Below, in pieces: positions 14,128-21,923 of a stretch of DNA of 34,640 bases. The translations under genes were made by a program, and so were the position numbers. The notes below the pieces were generated by a model. The model made no database searches. It worked only from the letters and a program-made list of their open reading frames with translations, and was not told the DNA's origin. This DNA comes from Erysipelotrichaceae bacterium (GTDB lineage Bacteria > Bacillota_I > Bacilli_A > Erysipelotrichales > Erysipelotrichaceae). Where the stretch lies: NCBI GenBank assembly GCA_029101345.1, contig JAQXQU010000213.1, forward strand, positions 1 to 34,640, in the 5' to 3' direction. Positions within the stretch are counted from its first letter, which is position 1. The number at the start of each line of letters is the position of its first letter.

Positions 14128-15333
14128 TTATGATGTTTTAGCAAGATACTCCTTGAAAGCCAGAGCCATATTCCTGACTCCTTCTTCAAGCCGCTTGTCA
14201 TCGACAAAGGAGAAGTTGACACGGCAATGGTTCTTTTCAATTTCATTGGCATAGAATGGTTCACCAGGGACAAATGCTACCTTGTGCTTGATGCATTCCT
14301 TCAGAAGTTCTTGGGAATCAACATTAGTTGGGAAAGTGATCCAGAGGAAGAGGCCACCATTAGGATGAGTCCAGCTGACTTCCTTTGGCATATATTTCTC
14401 TAGACACTTAAGCATGACATCACGACGATGGCCATAGACCTTGATGATTTCCTTGATGTGTTCTTCAATATCAGTAACATCGAGGAATTCAGAGGCAATA
14501 TATTGCGTTAGGGTATTGGGCTGCAGGTCAGCTGCCTGTTTAGCAATAATTACCCTGGAAATGATTTCCTTGTCAGCAATCATCCAGCCCAGACGGAAGC
14601 CAGGGGCGAGTATCTTGGAGAAGGTACCCAGGTAGATGACTCTTCCTTCATCATCAAGAGAAAGAAGGGTTGGGGTCCGGCTTCCTTCGTAGCGAAGTTC
14701 TGTATATGGTGAATCCTCGATAATCATCAACGATGTACCTCGGACAGCATCCATCAATTGAATCTTGCGATATAGAGGCATGGAAATGCCAGTTGGGTTC
14801 TGGAAGTCTGGAATGGTATAGAGAAACTTGGCTTCAGGATAAATTGCCAGTTTCTTCTTAAGATCCTCAATGATAATGCCATCTTCATCCATTTCTATTT
14901 CAACTATTCTGGCTTCATAGGAATGGAAGGTGTTGATAGCTGCCAAATAGGTTGGCTTTTCAACAAAGACGACATCGCCTTTGTTACAGAAGATCTTGCC
15001 AACAAAATCCAAGCCCTGCTGGCTGCCGGAGACCATGGCAATATTATCCAAAGTCAGGCCACTGACTCCCATCTTGGTCTCCATACGCCCAATAATCTGC
15101 TTGCGAAGGGCAGTTAAACCTTCAGTATTGGAGTATTGCAAGGCACTTTGGCCATATTCTTCCAAGACTTTGGCTGATACCCAGGAGATTTTGCCTTTTG
15201 GGAAGACTTCAGGTGCTGGCAAGCCACCGGCAAAGGAAATGATATCAGAACCATTAGCTAATTTGAGGATTTCACGGATTGCCGAAGGCTCCATATTATT
15301 GAAGCGATCGGCATAGTTGACTTGAAATTTCAT
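14128..15333 (-). CDS. PLP-dependent aminotransferase, fold type I (AroH/2-aminoadipate aminotransferase-like)
   Basis: 401 residues. Opening features match the group related to MocR C-terminal domains: MEPSAIREILKLA and ISFAGGLPAPEVFP, then LQYSNTEGLTALRKQI. The PLP lysine lies in GTFSKILAPGFRLGW at about 235-250, with PHQNPTG-like DFQNPTGISMPL earlier. There is no DNA-binding domain, so it is an enzyme, not a regulator. It transfers amino groups between an amino acid and 2-oxoglutarate or another keto acid. The start at 15333 has GGGAGA upstream and lies 11 bases after the glutamine synthetase stop, so it is the third gene of the Asn T-box operon. Confidence 0.88.
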   Translation of the reverse strand: MKFQVNYADRFNNMEPSAIREILKLANGSDIISFAGGLPAPEVFPKGKISWVSAKVLEEYGQSALQYSNTEGLTALRKQIIGRMETKMGVSGLTLDNIAMVSGSQQGLDFVGKIFCNKGDVVFVEKPTYLAAINTFHSYEARIVEIEMDEDGIIIEDLKKKLAIYPEAKFLYTIPDFQNPTGISMPLYRKIQLMDAVRGTSLMIIEDSPYTELRYEGSRTPTLLSLDDEGRVIYLGTFSKILAPGFRLGWMIADKEIISRVIIAKQAADLQPNTLTQYIASEFLDVTDIEEHIKEIIKVYGHRRDVMLKCLEKYMPKEVSWTHPNGGLFLWITFPTNVDSQELLKECIKHKVAFVPGEPFYANEIEKNHCRVNFSFVDDKRLEEGVRNMALAFKEYLAKTS

Positions 15334-15344
15334 AGGATTCTCCC

Positions 15345-17393
15345 TTAGTAAAGCATTTCCGGATAGGTTGGAAGCTTATAGACGTCCTTGGAGGCAATCT
15401 TTTCATAATCGTTGATCAGACCTTTGATCTTATCAATCAGTGGAACAATTGTCTCTCTGGCCAATAAGCCCTTAGCAAGGCTTTCATCTTCCTTGTTCAG
15501 CTTAGAATAAGCCATTCTTAATTCATCAAGAGCCAAAGCCAATTCATCAAGCATAATAATCAGCTGTTCTTTGCGCTTCTTGGCAAAGCTGGAGGCAGTA
15601 AGAGCGGCTTTGTTGGTGATTTCCTTTTCCATGAATGGAATAATATGGCTTTCAGCCATATACAGCATGGTCTTGGCTTCCAGTGATATTGATGATACAT
15701 ATTGTTCAGCCAATACTTCCTTGTGGGCCTTCATTTCCGTTTCAGTAAGGATGCCATAGCCTGTCAGAAGATCGACATTCTTCTTGTCATCAAATCTGGC
15801 AATGGCTTCAATTGAAGACTTGATATTAGGAAGACCTCTTCTTTTCGCTTCCTTGACCCATTCTTCAGAATAGCCATTCTTTGAGAAGATGACTTTGCCA
15901 TGGTCTTTGAAGACTTCCTTGACATAATCAATGATGATTTCCTTGTATTCCTTTTCAGATCTTCCTTGGAGTTTCTTAAGGAATTCATCAATGCTTGAAG
16001 CTATGATCGTATTAAGGACCACATTGGCAAATGAAGGTGAGGCTGAAGAACCCAGCATTCTGAATTCAAACTTATTGCCGGTAAAGGCAACTGGTGATGT
16101 CCTGTTGCGGTCGGTTGCATCCTTTGGAATGTAGGAAAGACCACTGATTGGTTCGCTTGTTACGGTATCCTTTCTGCCTTCAACTACTTCGTCAATGATG
16201 CTTTCGACAAAATCACCAAGGAAAATGGAAATGATGGCAGGTGGTGCCTCGTTGCAGCCAAGACGGAAGTCATTGCCAGGATTAGCAGCTGATAGCCTTA
16301 ATAATTCAGGATAGCTGTCAACAGCTTTGACAAAGCAGGAGACAAAGAGCAGGAATTTGAGGTGATCCTTTTCACTCTTGCCAGCATCAAAGACATTGAC
16401 GCCAGTATCGGAGACCAATGACCAGTTGTTATGCTTGCCTGAGCCGTTAATGGAATCAAAAGGCTTTTCATGCAGCAGACAGGCATAGCCATGCTTATAA
16501 GCCACACGTTTCAGGATATCCATCACCAATTGGTTCTGATCAACAGCCACATTGGCATCACAGAAGATTGGTGCCAGTTCAAATTGCATTGGTGCTACTT
16601 CGTTGTGCTCAGTCTTAATGAAGATGCCGAGCTTCCATAATTCATCATTGACTTCTTTCATGAAAGCCTGGACCCGAGTAGGAATGGCGCCAAAGTAGTG
16701 ATCATCAAATTCCTGTCCTTTCGGAGCCGCATGACCAAATAGTGTACGGCCCGTCAAAATAAGATCCATTCTTGACTTATAAAGTGGACGATCAATCAGG
16801 AAGTATTCCTGTTCTAATCCAATCATTGGTGTTACTATCTTGACATCGGCATAGCCAATCTTTCTTAAGAGTTCACTGGCTTTATCAGATACAAGGGCAA
16901 TTGATCTTAATAGCGGTCCCTTCTTATCAAGCGATTCACCATGATAGGAGACAAAGACCGATGGAATGCAAAGCACACCATCCCTGATAAAGGCAGGTGA
17001 TGTCAAATCCCAATAGGTATAGCCCCGGGCTTCAAAAGTTGAACGAAGGCCACCGCTTGGAAATGATGAGGCATCGGGTTCACCCTTGATCAAAGTCTTT
17101 CCATCAAAACGTAAAATGGCCTTGCCATCCTTGTCCTTATCGATGAAAGCATCATGCTTTTCAGCTGTTGAACCTGTCAAAGGCTGAAACCAATGGGTGA
17201 AATGGGTACAGCCCTTGCCAATGGCCCATTCCTTCATGCCATGGGCAATGGCATCAGCTGTTGGCTTATCCAGAGGCATTGAGGTTTCCAAGATCTCGAG
17301 GTAGCGGTTGTAGACATCTTTTGGCAGATATTCCTTCATGACCTCATTAGTGAAGACCATTGAGCCAAAATCCTTGAATGCAGTTTTTTCCAT
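15345..17393 (-). CDS. glnN: glutamine synthetase type III
   Basis: 682 residues, close to the 700-residue GSIII size and far larger than GSI. Recognisable parts are GSMVFTNEVMKEYLPKDVY near the N-terminus, HWFQPLTGSTAEKHD, an EQEYFLID segment, and the catalytic INGSGKHNNWS region. The C-terminal helical part includes KKRKEQLIIMLDELALALDEL. It makes glutamine from glutamate, ammonia and ATP in the cytosol. The AAGGAG ribosome binding site is clear. It begins 11 bases after the asparagine synthetase stop, so its glutamine can feed the amidotransferase encoded just upstream. No glutamine-sensing (GlnR/TnrA) box was seen; control seems to come from the T-box. Confidence 0.93.
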   Translation of the reverse strand: MEKTAFKDFGSMVFTNEVMKEYLPKDVYNRYLEILETSMPLDKPTADAIAHGMKEWAIGKGCTHFTHWFQPLTGSTAEKHDAFIDKDKDGKAILRFDGKTLIKGEPDASSFPSGGLRSTFEARGYTYWDLTSPAFIRDGVLCIPSVFVSYHGESLDKKGPLLRSIALVSDKASELLRKIGYADVKIVTPMIGLEQEYFLIDRPLYKSRMDLILTGRTLFGHAAPKGQEFDDHYFGAIPTRVQAFMKEVNDELWKLGIFIKTEHNEVAPMQFELAPIFCDANVAVDQNQLVMDILKRVAYKHGYACLLHEKPFDSINGSGKHNNWSLVSDTGVNVFDAGKSEKDHLKFLLFVSCFVKAVDSYPELLRLSAANPGNDFRLGCNEAPPAIISIFLGDFVESIIDEVVEGRKDTVTSEPISGLSYIPKDATDRNRTSPVAFTGNKFEFRMLGSSASPSFANVVLNTIIASSIDEFLKKLQGRSEKEYKEIIIDYVKEVFKDHGKVIFSKNGYSEEWVKEAKRRGLPNIKSSIEAIARFDDKKNVDLLTGYGILTETEMKAHKEVLAEQYVSSISLEAKTMLYMAESHIIPFMEKEITNKAALTASSFAKKRKEQLIIMLDELALALDELRMAYSKLNKEDESLAKGLLARETIVPLIDKIKGLINDYEKIASKDVYKLPTYPEMLY

Positions 17394-17404
17394 AATTTTT
17401 CTCC

Positions 17405-18979
17405 TTATTTACCACTGTTTCCATAATTTGCAAGAACTCTTGCTGAAGGATCATTGACATCACAACCCGTCCAATCCTTGTTCGGCATCCAGAAATCCTT
17501 GATCATTTCTGCTTGGTTAGGGTAATGAGATTCGAATATTTCCCGATAGAGCAGGGATTCTTTTGTGAAAGGCTTATTAAAGCTGTAATTATTGCATTTG
17601 CTGGCAAACTCTTCATCACTGTAGAGATTGTTCGCATATTCCTTGATGTCATCAACCATTGAATGGCCGACAGCATCAGAGAAGGCGGCTTTTTCGCGCC
17701 AAAGGATCTCTTCTGGCAATAGCTTGTCCTTGCTGAAAGCTCTTCTTAGCAGATATTTGCCGATGCCATAGCTGTTGACCTTGTACTTTGGATTAATTGC
17801 CATGACATATTTGACAAAAGCCAAATCACCAAAAGGAACCCTTCCTTCCATGGAATTATCAGATATGCAACGATCAGCTCTAAGAACATCATACATATAT
17901 AGTTCATCAACCCGCTTCTTGGCTTCCATTTGGAAAGCAAGAGGAGTAGGGGCATAATCGGTATATTTATAGCCAAAGAGTTCATCGGATATTTCACCAG
18001 TCATCAGCACTTTGATATCAGTGTTCTCTTTGATCTTCTTACAGCAAAGATACATGCCAAGGGAAGCTCTGATGGTAGTGATATCATAGGTAGCCAGAAT
18101 CTCAATGACCTTATCAAGGCTTTTGAGCACTTCGTTCCTGTTCATATAGAACTCCTGGTGAAAAGAGCCAATATAATCCGCTACTTTCCTTGCATATTTA
18201 AGATCAATGGCATCCTTCTCCATGCCAATGGCAAAGGTTCTGATCTTCTTGTTTAAGGCTTTGGCTGCAATTGCACAAACAAGGCTTGAATCAAGGCCCC
18301 CTGATAAAAGAAAGCCTAATGGAGCATCACTATCCAGCCTTTTGATAACACCTTGGCATAATTTGTCCCTGATATTATCACAAATGACATCGATGTCATC
18401 AGCAAGATATTCATCAACAGTGGTCAGGTCAGCATATCTTATGAATTTTCCATCCTGGTAATAGTGACCCGGAGGAAAGGGAATGATCTTATTGACCAGG
18501 CCTTCAAGATTGATGGCCTCTGAGGCAAAGATGATGCCACCATCTTCAGGATAGCCATAGAAGAGGGGACGGATGCCTATGGGGTCTCTGGCAGCTATGA
18601 GCTTCTTGCCATCAGAAATGATGAGGGCGAATTCAGCATCCAGTTCCTTGAACATTTCGGTACCCATTTCAAGATATAGAGGCAAGAGAATTTCACAATC
18701 TGATTCAGATTTGAACTGGTATTTGTCTTCCAGCTTCTTCTTGATTGATCGAAAGCCGTAGATTTCACCATTGCAGACAATTGCCAGCTCATCCCTTTCA
18801 AATGGCTGCATGCCTTCCTTATGAAGACCCATGATTGCCAAACGATGGAATCCCAGAACTGTATTGCCATATTCTTTGATTCTAGTATCATCAGGACCAC
18901 GATGAATTGATTTATAGAAGTGTTGGCGCATATGCTGTTTGCCAAACTGTGATTTTTCAATACCCATGATTGAACACAT
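17405..18979 (-). CDS. asnB: glutamine-hydrolysing asparagine synthetase
   Basis: 524 residues in two domains. The N-terminal class II glutamine amidotransferase domain has the nucleophile Cys2 (MCSIMG), then HRGPDD and CNGEIYG. The synthetase domain has the ATP pyrophosphatase loop LLSGGLDSSLV at about 225-235, followed by TFAIGM and LMTGEISDELFGYKYTD. It converts aspartate, glutamine and ATP to asparagine. The start at 18979 sits directly after the T-box hairpin: the ribosome binding site AGGGGGG is part of the hairpin stem and the U tract abuts the ATG. First gene of a three-gene operon with glnN and an aminotransferase. Confidence 0.95.
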   Translation of the reverse strand: MCSIMGIEKSQFGKQHMRQHFYKSIHRGPDDTRIKEYGNTVLGFHRLAIMGLHKEGMQPFERDELAIVCNGEIYGFRSIKKKLEDKYQFKSESDCEILLPLYLEMGTEMFKELDAEFALIISDGKKLIAARDPIGIRPLFYGYPEDGGIIFASEAINLEGLVNKIIPFPPGHYYQDGKFIRYADLTTVDEYLADDIDVICDNIRDKLCQGVIKRLDSDAPLGFLLSGGLDSSLVCAIAAKALNKKIRTFAIGMEKDAIDLKYARKVADYIGSFHQEFYMNRNEVLKSLDKVIEILATYDITTIRASLGMYLCCKKIKENTDIKVLMTGEISDELFGYKYTDYAPTPLAFQMEAKKRVDELYMYDVLRADRCISDNSMEGRVPFGDLAFVKYVMAINPKYKVNSYGIGKYLLRRAFSKDKLLPEEILWREKAAFSDAVGHSMVDDIKEYANNLYSDEEFASKCNNYSFNKPFTKESLLYREIFESHYPNQAEMIKDFWMPNKDWTGCDVNDPSARVLANYGNSGK

Positions 18980-19245
18980 AAAAAAGCACCCCCCTAGTAG
19001 TCACTTATCCTGTTTCAGGACGAATGACCAAAATGGTGGTGCTACCTGCATTCATTGACATTTGTTCAAAGGTCCTTCAACCTTCTCTCTACTAACGTAA
19101 GATATCCGGCTTCCCTACTCATTGCTTTTCGAGTCGCAGCTGCTAGAGTGTTTATTCATTATCATCTTCGTACTGGCTTGCACCAACCACCAGCTCTCTT
19201 TAATCCGGGTGATAACTACTTCTCTCCGTCATCGCTATAATCAAT
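18980..19245 (-). promoter_or_regulatory. T-box riboswitch leader, Asn specifier
   Basis: Read on the minus strand from about 19245. Stem I has AGTAG near its base, the AG box AGAGAG (about 19199-19194) and the distal GGTTGGTGCAAGCC. The return strand is TGATAATGAATAAACACTCT, where TGATAA pairs with the earlier TTATCA. The base directly before the lower helix is the purine expected after a specifier, which makes the specifier AAC (19152-19150), an Asn codon. The T-box region CAGGTAGCACCACC (about 19050-19037) is followed by a long stem from GCACC (19042-19038) to GGTGC (18990-18986) and six U residues (18985-18980). This is fitting for an asparagine synthetase operon. Confidence 0.85.
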
Positions 19246-19251
19246 GAAGTC

Positions 19252-19281
19252 ATTATATTCCTAGATCTTTAGGGAAATCAA
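19252..19281 (-). promoter_or_regulatory. promoter of the asnB-glnN-aminotransferase operon
   Basis: On the minus strand, TTGATT (19281-19276) and TATAAT (19257-19252) are 18 bases apart. The expected transcript start near 19245 matches the beginning of the T-box leader. Confidence 0.7.
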
Positions 19282-19480
19282 TAATAAAATGAAAAAATGC
19301 AAAAAATAATGAAAACAATGGAAATAAAAATACATTTCTTTCAATGAATCTGCTTTTTTCAGCAGAAAAAGCAAAAATAACTATAAATTTCTCTAAAATT
19401 CATATTTTCAAACCAAATGTTTTTATTGTAGAATAAGGCATAGGTTTTTATAAATGAAATAATTTTCTGTAAATTATTTC
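19282..19480 (+). promoter_or_regulatory. AT-rich intergenic region with promoter and leader hairpin for the 19494 gene
   Basis: No gene is visible in this AT-rich stretch between divergent transcripts. A possible promoter is TTTTCA (19405-19410) with TAGAAT (19429-19434). Within the leader, GAAATAATTT (19456-19465) and AAATTATTTC (19471-19480) form a perfect 10-base stem with a five-base loop that ends right before the GGGAGGA ribosome binding site. An additional stem, TCTGCT/AGCAGA, lies near 19348-19365. Confidence 0.4.
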
Positions 19481-19493
19481 GGGAGGATTCAAC

Positions 19494-20297
19494 ATGGGAA
19501 TCTTTGATCTGTTAAGTGGTAAGGAAGATCTCCGCAAGGGTGGCAGTGATTGTCAATTCAACGGCTACCTTGAAGATTACTTTGATTCTCTGGAGGAGGG
19601 ACCAGTCAAGGAAGTGCTGGGAGCTCTGTTCGCTAAAGACAACAGTCTGAAAATTATCGTTAAGCTTTACCTTGGAGTTTCAAAGAATTCCATCTCCAAT
19701 GCCATTATTCGCTATAAGGACATCTTCAAGTTCGAGAATAAGGCAATGGCCATTCCTTATATTGTCTATGGCAAAAAGGATGGCAAGGAAAAGGCTTTGA
19801 TTCTGGTGGATGATGATTATATCTATGCCAAAGGTCTCTACTATTCCCTGACTGAACCGGCAAGTGCTTTCCAGGAGGTCAAGAATGACTGTGTTGCCCT
19901 TGATTTTTCAAACAAGGAATTAATACTTGATGTTTATGACGCACTCTTTTACAAAAGAGCTGGTCAGATTCAAAGGGATATTGACAAGCGCTATTTCGCT
20001 GATTATGATTCCTCATTTGCCAAGGCTTTGGCCTTATCGAAGGATATTGGCGATAGTTGCCTGGAAGGAGCAGCTAATGCGGATGATAAGGAAGAATATA
20101 TCAGAAGCTGTGTTGCCAAGTGGTTCCTGATCAAGAAATTTGTCTATGTCCAATATATGGTTGACAAGGACATCCTGGCTAGCCGCCATGAAGGAAATGT
20201 CAAGCAGCAAAGAAACAAAGCGAAGGAAAATGCCGATGCTATCAGATTCACATCAGTGTCGGACATGTGGCGCTATCGCAGTTATCAGAAGGGTTAG
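19494..20297 (+). CDS. unknown cytosolic protein
   Basis: 267 residues, start supported by GGGAGGA. There is no signal peptide and no membrane segment. The first half is mixed alpha/beta, with two strand-like stretches IPYIVYGKKDGKEKALILVDDDYIYAKGLYYSL. The second half is helical and charged, with LFYKRAGQIQRDIDKRYF and a basic C-terminus. I recognise no domain. The gene has its own promoter and leader hairpin and a terminator that overlaps its stop codon. It lies immediately before the XpaC-AAA group on the same strand, which suggests, but does not show, a shared role. Confidence 0.7.
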   Translation: MGIFDLLSGKEDLRKGGSDCQFNGYLEDYFDSLEEGPVKEVLGALFAKDNSLKIIVKLYLGVSKNSISNAIIRYKDIFKFENKAMAIPYIVYGKKDGKEKALILVDDDYIYAKGLYYSLTEPASAFQEVKNDCVALDFSNKELILDVYDALFYKRAGQIQRDIDKRYFADYDSSFAKALALSKDIGDSCLEGAANADDKEEYIRSCVAKWFLIKKFVYVQYMVDKDILASRHEGNVKQQRNKAKENADAIRFTSVSDMWRYRSYQKG

Positions 20298-20313
20298 AAA
20301 CCCTTCTTTTTAT
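20287..20313 (+). terminator. rho-independent terminator overlapping the stop of the 19494 gene
   Basis: AGAAGGGTT (20287-20295) and AACCCTTCT (20299-20307) form a perfect nine-base stem with a three-base loop, followed by TTTTATT. The TAG stop (20295-20297) lies at the top of the hairpin. Confidence 0.88.
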
Positions 20314-20321
20314 TAGCTCAT

Positions 20322-20351
20322 TTAATAAATGAATCAATGATGTTGTATAAT
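20322..20351 (+). promoter_or_regulatory. promoter of the XpaC gene, probably leaderless transcript
   Basis: TTAATA (20322-20327) and TATAAT (20346-20351) are 18 bases apart. The ATG at 20359 begins seven bases after the -10 box and no ribosome binding site is present, so the transcript probably starts at or beside the start codon. Confidence 0.5.
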
Positions 20352-20358
20352 GTTAGAT

Positions 20359-21351
20359 ATGAGAAGAAGAAACCAGATTAACATTTTTCCCTTCATTCTG
20401 TTGATATTTATCGCCCCAAGTCTTATCAGTAGCTTGATTGGCGGCCTCTTCTGGGCAATAGAAGCAATATTGCCGTTTGCCATGATCATCTTCATTGGTG
20501 TGATGATTTCCATGACTGTTGCTGGTTCCAAACAGAGCCGCTCCAGCCGCTCATCTACCAGTCGAAATAATAAAGGCAAGAGTTCTGTTCGTGAAAAGAG
20601 CCGCTTTTCCAATCGGGAAATGGCCATGATTGACCGCAAGCTCAAGGACTATTTCGAGAATAATGCATCATTATTGATTGCTGATGACATTGCTTTGACA
20701 ACAGGAAAGGGATTATATACAAGTGTTGATGACCTCTATCTGACCTATCGGGATGAAAGGGTTGTCAAGCTTTCAGAATACAAGCTCTCCTATCGGGAAG
20801 TCTATAATCAGATTACCGATCTGCTTTTGGAATTTGCCAAGGAAGTGCCAGTCAAGGAAAAGGCATCAAAGAAGAAGGAAACAGAAAGTTCTGAAGAAGT
20901 CAAACGGCCTAAGAAGGAAGAGCCAAAGCTTTCAACTGCTGTTGAATATATCAATAGGATTGATACTTTGAACAAGGCTATTCCCAATGAGGAAATTACC
21001 AATGGCCTCTATCAGACCTGTGATCTTTTAAAGCAGATTGATTTGTCCAATAGTGAAAAGAAAAGCGAAAAACTCAAGAAACTCTATGACTACTATCTGC
21101 CAATTCTTGTTAACATCCTGGAAAAATACCATCAGCTTGATTCTTCGCCAATCAAAGGTGAAGAGCTTGAAACCTGCAAGACCCAGTTAATCAAGACCAT
21201 TCTTCTGATCAACCAGGCCCTAAAGACAATCTATTCTTCACTGCATGAAGAAGACTATATGAATCTCAATGCAGATATCACAACTCTGCAGTCATTATTG
21301 AAGAAGGATGGCTTGGTCGATAATCCTTTTGGAGGTGATGATAATGAGTAG
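20359..21351 (+). CDS. XpaC family protein (5-bromo-4-chloroindolyl phosphate hydrolysis protein family)
   Basis: 330 residues. Two hydrophobic helices at about residues 8-26 and 29-53 anchor the protein, then come a Ser/Arg-rich linker and a charged Lys/Glu stretch. The last third has the XpaC hallmark pattern: LYDYYLPILVNILEKYHQL, then helices with LINQALKTIYSSL, then MNLNADITTLQSLLKKDGL. The true role of XpaC is unknown; in many Firmicutes it is next to telA (tellurite/toxic-anion resistance). No telA is seen here; a protein of unknown family and an AAA+ ATPase follow instead. An ATG at 20350 overlaps the -10 box, so I use 20359. It overlaps the next gene by eight bases. Confidence 0.75.
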   Translation: MRRRNQINIFPFILLIFIAPSLISSLIGGLFWAIEAILPFAMIIFIGVMISMTVAGSKQSRSSRSSTSRNNKGKSSVREKSRFSNREMAMIDRKLKDYFENNASLLIADDIALTTGKGLYTSVDDLYLTYRDERVVKLSEYKLSYREVYNQITDLLLEFAKEVPVKEKASKKKETESSEEVKRPKKEEPKLSTAVEYINRIDTLNKAIPNEEITNGLYQTCDLLKQIDLSNSEKKSEKLKKLYDYYLPILVNILEKYHQLDSSPIKGEELETCKTQLIKTILLINQALKTIYSSLHEEDYMNLNADITTLQSLLKKDGLVDNPFGGDDNE

Positions 21352-21922
21352 ACCTGATATCTTTGATCTAGTTGAAGAAGTAGAACGTCAGAAAAAAGCA
21401 CCTGTCAATAACAATCGTGATAGTGATCAGGACATTGATGACCTCTTTTCCATGCTTGATGAAGTGGAAAAGGGAGGCTTTGCAACTATTGATGAAGTCA
21501 GATCCAAAGTCAATGACATCAATGGCAATGATTATGTCAATATCAAACAGGAACCAATATCAAAGTCATTGCGCAATAAGCGTCCCCTTCTGCCTAAGAA
21601 TTATGGGGAATATGATACCCGTTTTGAATGTTTCAAGCGTTTGATTGAAGGTGTCTCCTATGAAGGCAATTCATCAGAATATATTGGCGGTCATCGGGAA
21701 GCACTGGAAAAATACTATCAGGATGCATCTGTCAATTCCCAGAACCTGCAATTGACTATGGGAAGAGTCAATGATGAGATCAACAACTTTGGGCCACGCA
21801 ATACCGTCTATGCCAAGGGCTATTATGATGGCTTATTCTATGTCTTGCAGGCATTGACCAAATCCAAGGAGCTTCTCATGAGCAAGATTACTGTTCGTTT
21901 GAATAAGGCATTGAGGAACTGA
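21344..21922 (+). CDS. unknown protein encoded between XpaC and AAA+ genes
   Basis: 192 residues from the ATG at 21344, preceded by GGAGG (21331-21335); it overlaps the xpaC stop by eight bases. The first 85 residues are acidic and probably disordered (NNNRDSDQDIDDLFSMLDEVEKGG). The rest is likely a helical domain, with YDTRFECFKRLIEGVSYEGNSSEYIGGHREALEKYY and YAKGYYDGLFYVLQALTKSKELL. I know no family. The close coupling on both sides (one base to the AAA+ gene) argues that the three products act together, perhaps with this one as adaptor. Confidence 0.7.
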   Translation: MSRPDIFDLVEEVERQKKAPVNNNRDSDQDIDDLFSMLDEVEKGGFATIDEVRSKVNDINGNDYVNIKQEPISKSLRNKRPLLPKNYGEYDTRFECFKRLIEGVSYEGNSSEYIGGHREALEKYYQDASVNSQNLQLTMGRVNDEINNFGPRNTVYAKGYYDGLFYVLQALTKSKELLMSKITVRLNKALRN

Positions 21923-21923
21923 A

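Noticed and set aside
19055-19240. 61-codon plus-strand frame in the asnB upstream region
   Set aside because: It lies exactly opposite the T-box leader, which explains the sequence conservation. There is no ribosome binding site.
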